Assembly (NCBI GenBank): GCA_025458545.1 | Contig: JALOSH010000016.1 | Location: 1-18,871, forward strand | DNA: 18,871 bases | Source: Hydrogenophaga sp. | Lineage (GTDB): Bacteria; Pseudomonadota; Gammaproteobacteria; Burkholderiales; Burkholderiaceae | Direction of reading: 5' to 3' | Part shown: one piece after another, positions 1-10,100 of the stretch | How the letters are laid out: the number at the start of each line of letters is the position of its first letter | Position numbering within the stretch: the stretch's first letter is position 1 | The notes under the pieces: model-generated | The model's input: only the letters and a program-made list of their open reading frames with translations | What the model was told of the DNA's origin: nothing | Database searches by the model: none | Made by a program: the position numbers and the translations under genes

Positions 1-228
1 CTCGTGCAGCAGGCCATGAACAACTCAAAGGGCCAGTTCGCCAACTCACCCGACCTGGACAGCGAACTGCTCAACGCCATCATGGACGCCCTGACCGCCC
101 ACAACGCGATGAGCAAACAGGCGCTGGATTCAGAGCGCGTGCGCTCAGGGCTGAAGTCGATCCTGCTGGGGCCGGCGGGGTTGTATGAGGCGCTGCGTCG
201 GCGTGGCGAGATTGACAGACGCAGCTAG
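1..228 (+). CDS. hsdR: Type I restriction endonuclease subunit R (HsdR), C-terminal end only
   Basis: The open frame enters from the left edge and ends at TAG 226-228, so only about 75 C-terminal residues are visible. The peptide contains LLNAIMDALTAHNAMS followed by RSGLKSILLGPAGLYEAL, which matches the conserved helical C-terminus of type I restriction R subunits that docks onto the HsdM/HsdS methyltransferase. HsdR is the ATP-dependent translocase and nuclease that cuts unmodified foreign DNA. The nuclease and helicase domains lie outside the window, so their integrity cannot be judged. The GTG and ATG codons here are internal, not starts. The gene is convergent with the Tc toxin genes, which suggests that this end of the locus is accessory (defence) DNA. 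Family assignment is confident; the subtype cannot be resolved. Confidence 0.85.
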   Translation, partial: LVQQAMNNSKGQFANSPDLDSELLNAIMDALTAHNAMSKQALDSERVRSGLKSILLGPAGLYEALRRRGEIDRRS

Positions 229-634
229 AAACTTTTGCTGCGCACATTTGCACCATGTCCGTAAAAGGCTGGTTGCTGTCACTCAGTTTCGACGGCTGAG
301 TCGCAAGGCGGCACCGCAACCGGTCTTTTACCGGTCAGGAATCTCAAATGACGGTTCAACCACCTGGACCGGTCGTTCGGCATGGGCGACAGGCGCAAAG
401 CTCGGGAATGCCCGCTCAAGTTGCGAACGAACTGGAGCTCTCGACCATAGGCTGCTGTTTGCTATGATGACCTAGGCGGTGGTGATGCAGCGGGTTCGAT
501 CACTCGTGGACCCAAACTCAACTTGCACTCTCGACTACATTGCTGTCGTTGAGGCACCAACCGGGTTGTCTACGTATTGCTGCAAAGCTGCTGCAAGCAC
601 TGCGGGGTTGTTGGTGTTTTCGTGATCTGACCCT
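229..634. other. Non-coding stretch between hsdR and the TcA-like gene
   Basis: About 400 bases separate the two convergent genes. I see no ORF with a credible start, ribosome site or family resemblance. An inverted repeat ACTCAG/CTGAGT (281-286 and 296-301) and three ACCGGTC copies (319-325, 330-336, 368-374) are present. No stem followed by a T-run, as in an intrinsic terminator, is visible on either strand. The sequence may be remnant DNA at the edge of an island. Confidence 0.5.
319..374. repeat. Three ACCGGTC repeats
   Basis: ACCGGTC occurs at 319-325, 330-336 and 368-374. The core ACCGGT is its own reverse complement, so the first two copies also form a 6-bp hairpin around a CTTTT loop. 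The position just after hsdR could suit a transcript end or a protein-binding site. The T-run lies in the loop rather than after the stem, so it is not a standard intrinsic terminator. Confidence 0.35.
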
Positions 635-3600
635 TCAGTGAGCCGGCCATGCCGCGCGGCGCCCCGCATAACCAAACACGACCAAGATGTCTTCCACGGC
701 GCCTTTGCGTAGTTGATCGAGCATCGATCCGACCGAGGTATTGCCGACAGCCGGATCGTCCGTAATTTCGAAGCGCCAGTCGGCATCGACCGGACTGGGC
801 AACAAAGCGCCGGGCTGTGTCTGGGCATTCGCGCGCCAGGCGCTGGCGCCAGATTGCCGACTGCTCGCGATCCCGGCAGTGGCCACGACCTGCGCTCCAA
901 CTGTGGTCGCTGTACCTTTGGTCACCGTGGGTACGACGGCGAAAGCGCAGGGCTTCCCGCTTGTGGTGCGCGCCGATACTGACAGTTCCCGGATCTGCAC
1001 TTCGTCGATGCCAGACGGAAACCGACGGCGGCTGATGGGAAGCGTGATACGAGCCGAGGTCCCCTGCCCATTGGCCATGTCGTACCAGACATCCGGTAGA
1101 TCCCTCCGCACACTGATGACTCTTTCGCCCATCACCTCGCGCGGCAAGGTCTTGATCACACGCTCGCGCAGATCCGTGCTGTGCAGCGCCGTGTAGTCGA
1201 TGCTGATCACCACGTCCATCAATGAGTCGAAGTCGAACGGGTTGGCCGCCCGCGGGAGCTCCAGGAGCCAAGTCGTGTCGACACCGGTGCCCTCGAACGG
1301 ATACAGCAGGTCTGACTGAATGTCCAAATCGAAAACCCCGGTGGCGGATGTGGGCGATGTCAGAGCCACCGACTGCGGATCCTGCCGGATGACCATGGTG
1401 GGATAACCCGGGTCCGCCGTCACGACGCGCGATAGGCCGCCGTGGGACAGCGTGGCCCGGATGCCCACCGACGGCGCGATGAGGGCGGCGACTGAGACCC
1501 GCACGCGCTTGACAAGTCGCAGGTAGTGTCCCGGAAAGCCTTCGTCGAACCAAGCCATGGGAGTCGTGAACACCAGTATGCCGGTGCGGCGGAACTCCTC
1601 CAGTTCCACCGGCATTAGCCGTTCAGCGGAGAAGCTCTGCGTCAGGTTCAGCAGCCGCCGCTCGGAACTGAAAGCGTACTGGTCCAGGGTGTAGAGATCC
1701 TGCAGAAGACGGGCAGAGCCGGTGATTCCTCGGCGGTCCTGGCTGCCGTCGCTGGAGGCGAGCTTCCAGTAGTCGGGCCGCACCAGGCGCTGGTGCGCTT
1801 CCTGGCGCTCGAAGGCCAGTTGCAGCTCCGCCTGACTTGCGGCAGCAGCGGCCAGTTGAAGGAAGAATCCATAGGTTTCGGCCAGCACTCCGGCGAGCCA
1901 GTCATAGAACTCCGCGCTGGTGAACTTGTTCCGCAGGAAGGCGATCATCTGTGCAGCCTGCGTGGCCTGGGCCTCGGCGATCACCATGTCCTGCCGGGCA
2001 ATCGCGAGTCGATCCCCGGCCAACTGGACGCCCTGTGCACCGATGAGGCCGTCCTGTTCCGCGAGGTCGCGGCGCAGACGCCACTCGTCGTCGCGGCGTT
2101 CGCGCCCGGCGTAGATGCTGTTGAATTGCGCCTGTGCCTCCTGACCGATAGCCAAGCTGCGGAACACCGCACCGGAAGCGATCGCGGCAGCGGCGGCAAT
2201 TCCTGCCACGGTCTTGGCACCACCCGATGTGATGGCCGTGATCAGGTCGGCTCCGCCCACGCTGGCCGTCATCGCAGCAGCCGAGGACTCTGCGACGTTG
2301 GCTGCCTGCCGCCAGTCGCTTGCAGCGAACATCGCGCTGATCTGCTGCCGCTCGTAGTAGTTGTCTCCCACAGCCAGCCACTCTTCGAAGCGATCCTGCT
2401 CGATTCGGCTGCGCCCTTCCTGCAGCACCGCTAGTCCCTTGCCCGTCTCGGCTTCCGTGATGCCCAGCCTTCGCAGCGTCACGGTCTGCGCTGCCAGATC
2501 CAGCGCAAACCCCTGCTGCATCAGGCGCTCCAGTTCGGCCTCGTTGCGTTCGATGGCCGCCAGGTACTGGGCCTCAAACTGCTGGGCCATGCCGGCCAAT
2601 TGTTTCGCACGGTCTACCAGGATCCGGTAGCGGTAAGGTGTGGGCCGCACCAAACTGGAGAGCCCGGCGGCGCCCGCGCCGCGTGTCGGGTCGGGCGGCA
2701 GCGGCATGCCCAGCGGGCTGAGCCCCAGACGCAGCTTGCGCAATCCAGAAGCGGCACGCGCCCGGTAGGCTTCCAGCATCGGGTTGGGCAGATAGGCCTG
2801 ACCGCCCACCAGCGGCGGCACGTCCACCAACTCGTCCAGTGACAAGACGTCCTGAGCCTCCAAGTACAGCGCGCGCGCCAGAGCCCGATCGTCGAACGTG
2901 CCGCGGGCAAAGGCGGTGTCTGCCAGCGCCAGCGTGCAATGCAGGATCTGGAACAGAACGAAGCGTGTATAGGGGTTCTGGCAACCGGCGCGCTGTCCGA
3001 TGGCGCGGGTGGCGCGCTCGTGGGGGTCTTGTAGCCTGGCGGCCCAGTCAAGCGCCCCGAAGACGGCCGATGCGGGCTGCGCCACAGGCTCACTGGCCAC
3101 AGGCTGGACTTTGCGCCGTTGCGCAGGAGGTGCTGTCGGGTCCAGAACCTTTAGGTAGCGCTGCAGGGCGGCCTCCAACTGCCCGGCCCTCTGCAGCGCC
3201 AGTCCTTCAGCGACGGGAACAAAGAACCCATACTCAAGGCGCCGGGCCGGGTCTTGCGCGTTGCCCAGCAAAGCCTGCACCGCCTGCGCGTAGGGTTGTG
3301 TGGTGTCGTCCAGCGCCGCGACGGTCAGCGGCTGGATCGCTCGCAGCTTCTTGAGGCAATCCTTTAAGAACGCGGTGTTGGCCTGCCGCAGTTCGGGGTA
3401 TAGCGTGTTCTCCGCATACAGGTAGTTCAGGACCGAAGTCCTCCACCGACCGTAGCTGTCGATGCCGTCCCACTGCGCATCAAAGTTACTGACGTCGAGC
3501 GGCCTCCATGTCGTCGCAGGATGCCCGTCGCCGAACCAGCCGCGGCGAATTCCATTGAGCAGCACCTGCAAGCTGGCGGTGGCTTGTTCCACAACTGAAG

Positions 3601-6600
3601 GATCCTGTGATCCTGCCGTTGACAGATCGGCCAGCAACAACTGCTGCAGGGCCCCGAGCCGAGAGGCCAGCGCAGGAATATCGCCGATACCCAGCAACTC
3701 GTCACGCATTGATGGCAACGTGTTGCGCTGCACGTCAAGCACCAGTCGCTCATGTGCACGCTTAAGCCCTTCGAACGCGCGGTGCCTGGTGCCCAGACGC
3801 TCTTCCAGCGCTACCCGGCGCCGTACGCTGCCACGCCATGGCAAGAAATCTCGCCGGAAATGCCCTGGTACCCATGCGCCAGCCCCGGCCACCCCGGGCC
3901 AGGGCCGGGGGGTCAGTGATGCTTCCTCTTGCAACCAGGCCGCGCGTCGACTCCGCCGTTTCCAGGCCTCGACCAGAAGGTGGGCGAGGTCTGTTCGTTG
4001 TTGTGCGGAGAGCGTTCTGTTGCTAGGAGCGTCCAGGCACGCCAGGATCGTGCGCAGCATGGGAAGGTCAAGAGACAGTGCTGCGACTCCATCCGTGATG
4101 GACAAGCCGGCCGCATCGTCAACGCCCAGTTGGCGCAACTGCCGACGCTCGTTGGCGTTGTAGACCAGGGCCAGCATGTCTCTTGCTGTGAGGCTGGGAT
4201 TGGACAACTGCCGGAACATGGCGGCGAGTTCGGCGCTGCGAGCGATGTGCAGTTGCCGCCACGCCTCTGCGGCCGGGTCCAACTCCACCCAGTCCACGAG
4301 GTCCGGATCGAGGTCTGGCCAGCGTGCTGGATCGGCGTCCTCGTCGGCGTAGGTGCGCTCCAGGCCCGCTTGCTGAAGCTGCAGCACCAACGGCGTGCCG
4401 CCCGGTGTTTGCAGGTTGGCATTGGGCCAGAAGGTGAATGGAAGGCCAAAGTTGCCGGCCAAGAAAAGCTCGAACTGAACTACGTCTGTGGCGCTCCAGG
4501 GCATGAGTGCCTCGAGAACCTGCCCAGGCCGCCAGGGCAAGCCCGCCATGCCGAGGCGAGTCTCCAGCGTACTACGCTGCTCAGCGGACAGGTTGCCGAG
4601 AGTCGCCATTTCCTCGCGCGAAGTGCCGAGTCCGCGAAGCAGCGCGGTATGGGCGGCGTTGCAATAGCGATGCAGCACTGTGCCTGCATCATTCGAGACG
4701 ACGCTGCCCACATTGGGTACGCTGGCCCGGCGGTCCTGAGCCAGATGCCGGGCCTCGTCGTCGTCCAGCGCGGTGGCGTAGACGCGGAACTCCGAAAGTG
4801 CGCCGACAAATCCGGCGTAGTGCGGATTCGCGCCCAGGTAGATCGGATCCCGGCTGGTCAAGATGTCAGCGCTGCGCAGCACCACCTCCTGGTCCAGCAG
4901 GCCGTTCACGTAGAGCCGTAGCCGCCGCCCGCTCTTGACATAGGCCAAGTGGGTCCAGGTGCCCGTGGGCAACACAGACGCCGAGTTACCGCCTTCGTTA
5001 ATGTCAGCGGCCGTGGAAATTCGGAAATGGACACGGTTCTCCGAGGGCAGCAGCCAAATGCCGGGTGTGCGGCGGAAAGTGGGCTGCGCACCGGACTCGT
5101 TGCCCTTGAACACCACGCCGCGCCACGCACCGGCACCAGAGTTCTCCGGCCGAATCCAGAAGGACAGCGAAAAGTCTCGGTTGCCACGTCCAAGCTCGAG
5201 CGCGCGTGTGGCCCAGTCGGTGGTGGATCCGGGCGTCCCGATCACGACCCGGCTGGCACCGGTGGAGGAAAAGGCGCCCGCCAGCGGTGTACCGGCTGCA
5301 CCGGTCAAAGCGACAGCGGTTTGGCCGATGGCCTGCACACCGGCGCTGCGTTCATAAGCGCCGCCCAATCGGAACGGGCCAAAGCCTCGAAAGCGTTCGA
5401 TCAGGCCGTCCGTGGCACCACTTGCCAACTCTGAGAAGTCCCAGCGCCCGACCAGGGCCGCCTCAGCTGCCAACGTGACGGCAGTTTCCACATCGGCTGC
5501 CTGGCCGCGAACCAGACGCTCGCGTGCCCGAAGGAGGCGGATGGGCACCAGGACATCGCTGGCAACTTCTGACGACTCTGGCGACTTAGGCCTTGCAAGG
5601 GCCTCGAAGGGCTGGAGGAAACTTGTCTCCATATCTTGTGAAGTCACCGGCGGGGCCGGGTTGGAGTTTCCTTTGGCAAGATGGCTGCGGGCGAAGCGTA
5701 ACAACTCGCGAAGGTAACTCTGGGGGCTCAGCAGTTCCTTCACAGTAGCTGGCCGATAGGCGGGCACTACCTCGAAGCGGCGTGCGGCGTTGGCAATATT
5801 GGGTGTGGGACTAGCGCTGTCGCGAGCTGTCACGCGCAGGTCGAATGCGCCATATGTGCCGGGTTGCAGTTGCGCATACCAGGCGGGTCTGGTCCCGGTG
5901 GTGGACTGCGGTGTTCCACCGATCGTCCACGCAATGGAGGTCTCATCGACGGCAGTTTGTGCATCTCGAACGCTGCCATGCGCGTGGATAACCAGTGTGG
6001 CTGGATCGTCGGTCACGTAGACTTGGCCATCAATGGGTTCGTCGATGACGATCTCGGGCGGCGTGACGTCGCGCAACTCGAAGACGAAGGTACGAAACCC
6101 TTCCTGACCAAACGCATCGACATCTCGCACGATCAATGAGTAGCGGCCTGGAGCAGCGTTGGCGGGGATTGCCAACGCAACCGGCCACTGCTTCGTAGAC
6201 CCGCCCGAGGGCGCAGTTGCAGCCGTGGCCGTGGTCCAAGGCAGAACGGAATTGCCCCAACCGACAGGCGCATATCGGTACTGGAGTGTGGCGTAGTAGT
6301 CCTGTGCGTTGGTCACCAACGCACCGGCGACTGTCGAGGCGATAGCCGGAAAGGTCGGCGTGGTCGCGCCCGCAATGGGATTGTTGAAGCGCACGCTGAT
6401 ACTGCGGCTGCCTGTAGCGGCTACCTGGGCTTGCACCCATGCAGTTGAGCGCCGCTTGTCCGTGGGCGCCTTGACCCGGCAGATGATCTCGACTGGGCCA
6501 GATTGTGGAAATTTGAAGTCCACCTGGAAGCGGACAGCTTGCTCGGCAGGAGCCTGAACGACTCTCTCCGCGCGTGTTTGTATCTCCTCTTCGTTCTGCC

Positions 6601-7057
6601 CCGGATAACGATAGGAAAAGAACACCTGCAGATGGTCTAGACCGTAGTTGAGGCCTAACTCGTGCCAATCCCGCAAGTCCAGAGTGGCCTCCAGTCGATC
6701 CGCTAAGTTCAGCCGTGCTCGGGGCAACTCGGCATTAGCCGAGGGAACACTGACGCTGAGGGTGGGTTCTCGGAAGTCATCCAGCGTACCGTCCGCGCGA
6801 AGGACGTAGTGCCGGCCTCGCCGGAAAAGGCGGTTCTTGTCGGCACGCAGAATGAACGCACCGCCTAACCCATCCCGCTTGAGTTCTAACTGGACATCGG
6901 GTTCGCCGACAAAGGTGTCTGACTCCGCGTAGCTGAATGAGTTGATGCGCGGGCCACTGAGGATGCCGTCCTGAATGCCCCTGAGATAGATGTCTTCATC
7001 GGGCTTGAAGACGCGCCAGTACACAGGGGTTTGAGTCCAAAGAGATGTGAGTTTCAT
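635..7057 (-). CDS. Tc toxin complex subunit A-like protein with Ig-like and LamG domains
   Basis: About 2140 residues, close to the usual 2300-2500 of TcA subunits, which form the pentameric receptor-binding and pore-forming syringe of Tc toxins. Residues 1-430 are beta-rich and end in an Ig-like domain (starting PPEIVIDEP, about 328-430). An SpvA/VRP1-like helix LLSPQSYLRELLRFAR follows at about 441. A LamG/jelly-roll domain covers about 540-776. The TcA hallmark LYPELR occurs near 1217. An Ala/Gly-rich hydrophobic segment (about 1600-1632) precedes the coiled-coil RRDDEWRLRRDLAEQD (about 1655-1755). The TcB-binding end has FPGHYLRLVKRV near 1840. I chose the ATG at 7057; an upstream TTG at 7102 lacks a ribosome site, though the ATG's own site (GTGAAG) is weak. 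It lies 67 bases downstream of the TcB-TcC gene and is probably cotranscribed. The N-terminal half is unlike canonical TcA and may set receptor choice (inference). Confidence 0.88.
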   Translation of the reverse strand: MKLTSLWTQTPVYWRVFKPDEDIYLRGIQDGILSGPRINSFSYAESDTFVGEPDVQLELKRDGLGGAFILRADKNRLFRRGRHYVLRADGTLDDFREPTLSVSVPSANAELPRARLNLADRLEATLDLRDWHELGLNYGLDHLQVFFSYRYPGQNEEEIQTRAERVVQAPAEQAVRFQVDFKFPQSGPVEIICRVKAPTDKRRSTAWVQAQVAATGSRSISVRFNNPIAGATTPTFPAIASTVAGALVTNAQDYYATLQYRYAPVGWGNSVLPWTTATAATAPSGGSTKQWPVALAIPANAAPGRYSLIVRDVDAFGQEGFRTFVFELRDVTPPEIVIDEPIDGQVYVTDDPATLVIHAHGSVRDAQTAVDETSIAWTIGGTPQSTTGTRPAWYAQLQPGTYGAFDLRVTARDSASPTPNIANAARRFEVVPAYRPATVKELLSPQSYLRELLRFARSHLAKGNSNPAPPVTSQDMETSFLQPFEALARPKSPESSEVASDVLVPIRLLRARERLVRGQAADVETAVTLAAEAALVGRWDFSELASGATDGLIERFRGFGPFRLGGAYERSAGVQAIGQTAVALTGAAGTPLAGAFSSTGASRVVIGTPGSTTDWATRALELGRGNRDFSLSFWIRPENSGAGAWRGVVFKGNESGAQPTFRRTPGIWLLPSENRVHFRISTAADINEGGNSASVLPTGTWTHLAYVKSGRRLRLYVNGLLDQEVVLRSADILTSRDPIYLGANPHYAGFVGALSEFRVYATALDDDEARHLAQDRRASVPNVGSVVSNDAGTVLHRYCNAAHTALLRGLGTSREEMATLGNLSAEQRSTLETRLGMAGLPWRPGQVLEALMPWSATDVVQFELFLAGNFGLPFTFWPNANLQTPGGTPLVLQLQQAGLERTYADEDADPARWPDLDPDLVDWVELDPAAEAWRQLHIARSAELAAMFRQLSNPSLTARDMLALVYNANERRQLRQLGVDDAAGLSITDGVAALSLDLPMLRTILACLDAPSNRTLSAQQRTDLAHLLVEAWKRRSRRAAWLQEEASLTPRPWPGVAGAGAWVPGHFRRDFLPWRGSVRRRVALEERLGTRHRAFEGLKRAHERLVLDVQRNTLPSMRDELLGIGDIPALASRLGALQQLLLADLSTAGSQDPSVVEQATASLQVLLNGIRRGWFGDGHPATTWRPLDVSNFDAQWDGIDSYGRWRTSVLNYLYAENTLYPELRQANTAFLKDCLKKLRAIQPLTVAALDDTTQPYAQAVQALLGNAQDPARRLEYGFFVPVAEGLALQRAGQLEAALQRYLKVLDPTAPPAQRRKVQPVASEPVAQPASAVFGALDWAARLQDPHERATRAIGQRAGCQNPYTRFVLFQILHCTLALADTAFARGTFDDRALARALYLEAQDVLSLDELVDVPPLVGGQAYLPNPMLEAYRARAASGLRKLRLGLSPLGMPLPPDPTRGAGAAGLSSLVRPTPYRYRILVDRAKQLAGMAQQFEAQYLAAIERNEAELERLMQQGFALDLAAQTVTLRRLGITEAETGKGLAVLQEGRSRIEQDRFEEWLAVGDNYYERQQISAMFAASDWRQAANVAESSAAAMTASVGGADLITAITSGGAKTVAGIAAAAAIASGAVFRSLAIGQEAQAQFNSIYAGRERRDDEWRLRRDLAEQDGLIGAQGVQLAGDRLAIARQDMVIAEAQATQAAQMIAFLRNKFTSAEFYDWLAGVLAETYGFFLQLAAAAASQAELQLAFERQEAHQRLVRPDYWKLASSDGSQDRRGITGSARLLQDLYTLDQYAFSSERRLLNLTQSFSAERLMPVELEEFRRTGILVFTTPMAWFDEGFPGHYLRLVKRVRVSVAALIAPSVGIRATLSHGGLSRVVTADPGYPTMVIRQDPQSVALTSPTSATGVFDLDIQSDLLYPFEGTGVDTTWLLELPRAANPFDFDSLMDVVISIDYTALHSTDLRERVIKTLPREVMGERVISVRRDLPDVWYDMANGQGTSARITLPISRRRFPSGIDEVQIRELSVSARTTSGKPCAFAVVPTVTKGTATTVGAQVVATAGIASSRQSGASAWRANAQTQPGALLPSPVDADWRFEITDDPAVGNTSVGSMLDQLRKGAVEDILVVFGYAGRRAAWPAH

Positions 7058-7086
7058 GGCTTCACTGTTCTGCTGGAGTGACCTAT

Positions 7087-7099
7087 CCGACTGAGTCGG
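7087..7099. promoter_or_regulatory. 13-bp palindrome in the TcB-TcC/TcA spacer
   Basis: CCGACTGAGTCGG reads identically on both strands except for its central base. It lies in the 67-base gap between the two Tc genes, about 30 bases before the TcA-like ATG. It could be an operator or a small RNA hairpin. No promoter or T-run accompanies it, so the role is unknown. Confidence 0.3.
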
Positions 7100-7124
7100 C
7101 AAGACTGTCGGGACGGCTCATTCG

Positions 7125-10100
7125 CTACCTAAGAGGCGACTGCTCATAGCCAAAACTCTGCCGGGCAACGCTGCATGTATTGCATGGAGGTCTGGGCTGA
7201 TATGGCGCAGTCGGATGGGCTGCGGTGTTCATGGCACTCATGTAGCCACCGCCTGGGATCGCCCCATAGGGTGCGAGTCCAGTTGAAGCAGCAAAGTTGT
7301 CGAGACTGTTTGCCTCGGCACATTGCCCTGACCAACCAGGCGCGTCCACATCTAGCGCGCGAGCTGCCTCGTCATACCTCATTCGTACGTCTGGGTGGCT
7401 TGGCTGCCCTTGGCCAGAAGCACCAAGATAAACGTCATCGGACCATGTCCCATCTGCATTCCTTGGAACATATGCTGAAACCACCCGGGCCAGTCCTCCA
7501 CTTGTAGTGCGCGGAGGTTGTGCCGCAGCATCGCGCAGTACATCTTTGACCGGCGGTCTGACTCCACTCGAACTGACCGCGAAGTCGTCCAAGAACTCAC
7601 CACCCATAGATTCCGTCACTTTGAGTATCTGCGGCCTAGCGCTGGCCGTTGGCTCCTTCGGTGCACCACGATTGCCAACGAGTCCAAAGGGAGCCGCTAT
7701 TGCAGCGTTAGACACTCCGCTTGCAAGATACCGATCAGGTGAACTCAGAGTGCCGTTCGAGAAGTCGGTGGCCGCCTGCGTGGTTGTTCCAGACACAAAA
7801 CCGACACTTCCATTCGCTGCGACGTTGGATCCCACCGGTCCTATTGCTTTGCCAACGGTAGTTGATGCGATTCGACTAGCGACCGGGCCAGTAACGAAAG
7901 GGGCCGCAACTGACAGTGCTGTACCCGTGTACACCTGTACTTCGGACATCGGAATCGTCTGGTCCTTTGGTCCAGGTGCGTTGGCGACGCCGGGATTGGC
8001 CAGCACCGCTAGGATGGCAATGCCTACTATCACCAAGAAACCAAAGTTCCCGCCTGGATCGACTGCCACCAATACTCGACCAGCCAAAAAACAATAGCCG
8101 TTGAGGCCGTCGGAGTTGGGTGACGTATGGTCCGCAGAAATCCATCGCGCGACCCAGGACGAAAGAAGTCTCGACCCAAAGTAGTGGAGACTACTTTCCT
8201 CGTCTCGCTCCTTCCCAGTTAGCCGATATCGCTTTCTCGCGAAGCCTCCAAAACTTGTATCCCCGTACGGAAAGCACTCCTCCCGATTGATCCACTCGCC
8301 ACCGCTGGCCACCACCACACTGCTGTTGCCAAGGTGATCGCCGAAGTGATACTGAACTGCATGCTCCGCAGCCCCATCGTCTGGGAAGGCCGGGCCCGCT
8401 CGCAGGATGGCAATGCGGCTAACGCCATCCATCACGTGCAATGAGCAGTTCTCAGTTCGACTGCTGCCGTCTATTCTTTGTTCGGTGTGGTGCTCGAAGG
8501 ATGACCCCACATAGGTGGTCGTGTGGTAGTTGTCGCCGCCGGTGACCACGAGTTTTTTGACTCGCATGCCGGTCGCGTCGTAGACGTACAGCGCGTAAGT
8601 CGTGGGTCGGTTGTTGCCGATCTGGTTGCGGAAGGCCTTCATGCGGTCCGCGTGATCCCAATCGAAGGTACGGTCGCCGTGTTCTCGCGCCTGGTTGCCC
8701 TTGGCGTCGTACCAATGGCTCTGGGCCACGACAGGCGCCGCCGGTGTGCCACTGGCGCGGTCTTCCACATGGGTGAGGCGATTGCTTGCTGGGTTGGTCC
8801 AATCTCCTGTGACATGCTGCGCCGCCTCGTTTCGCCAAGCTTCGGGTGCTCGGCCATCCATCCCGAAGCGACGTGACCAAGCGACCTGCCAACCAGTGCC
8901 AGTGGCGTAGCGGCCGTGGCGCATGGTCAGCATGTTGCCGGCAGCGTCGTAGTCGTACTCTTCCCGATATGGCGCGGTAAGGTACGGAGCATTGTCCTGG
9001 TCAGCCGCCCCATGCCTGTCACTGTTGTAGCCGTCGCGTGGCAAGTCGAACCATGGCCGTGGGCTGCCTGTGTTGACAGCCTCCCGGCCAGTGGCCGAGG
9101 TCAGCCGATAAAGCGGGTCGTACTCGAATCGACGCAGCAGCGCGTCGCCGCTGCTCAACAGCCGACGCAGGTCTCCGGTCTGCAGCAACGCTTCGGGATG
9201 ATTGGCAACGCCGCAACCAGGTGTGAGTTCCAACGTGCCCAGCAGATTGCCTGACACGTCATACCGGTAACTGATGTCTTGCAGTGGTGCACCGCTCAGT
9301 ACGTAGCGTAGCGAATCACCAGGGTCGGATTCCCATCGCTCGGTTCTCATCCGCGAGAGGCGGAAGGTCAGCGGGTCGTAGGCACGTCGGGTGAGGATGC
9401 CATTGCCGAAGACAATCAGTATGCGTTGGCCCTTGGCATCGTAGGCAATGCGCTGCACGAAGGTCTGGATGGCGCCTTGGTCATTGGCATCTAATGGCCC
9501 CTGGACAGCAACCGACTCCAGAGCACCTGCTCGGTTGTATGCAGGACGCAAGCGGTAGCGCTCGCCATTGGCGGCTTCGGGATAGTCGGACCAGACAATG
9601 CGGTCAAGCGCGTCATAGGTGCTGCGGGTCACGTAGGCAGACCCCAGCGCTGCGTCGGCTGATGCATCGCTCCAGTCGATTCGTGGTGCTGGAAGTGCCC
9701 ACGTCCGTAGGGCCGAAGGCTTCGCGAGTTCGGCCTGGTAGGAGGCGAGCAGAAACGCGTCGGTCACCACGCGGCGTGAGGTCTGCAGCGGGTTGCCCTT
9801 GAAGTCGCAGGCCGCAAGTTCTACACGCCCGGCCTCGTCGTCGTGACGCACCAGTTGGCCGAGTAGGTTACTCGCTGCAGCGGTGGCGGAGAAGGCGGGA
9901 TCGTCGCCATAGGTCAGGCGTTGGCGAAGCGTCAATGCTTCCCCGTGCGCATCGCGTGCCCAGATGCGCGTAGGGCGGTGGAGTGCATCGTAGGCTTGAA
10001 GCCGCAGCGCGCCCTTAGCGTCGAGAGCTTCAATGACATTGCCTGCGGCATCGCAGGCCGTCCATTGGGGGCCGGCATCGATGCTGCGCGTGTGCAATGG

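Noticed and set aside
185..475. A 96-codon plus-strand frame overlapping the end of hsdR
   Set aside because: It starts inside hsdR in another frame, and its composition (many Arg, Cys, Trp) is typical of shadow frames.
492..501. GGGTTCGATC, identical to part of the T-loop of the tRNA at 16337-16400, as a possible attachment-site copy
   Set aside because: Only 10 bases match and the flanks do not pair as a T-arm, so it is no evidence for an integrated island boundary.
535..634. Minus-strand tail just after the TcA-like stop, reading NNPAVLAAALQQYVDNP
   Set aside because: It looks protein-like but is in another frame from TcA, has no start with a ribosome site, and is too short. I considered a frameshifted TcA end, but TcA already ends in a plausible way (ILVVFGY).
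7055..7102. TTG at 7102 as the start of the TcA-like gene
   Set aside because: No ribosome site precedes it; the ATG at 7057 fits better, although its ribosome site is also weak.
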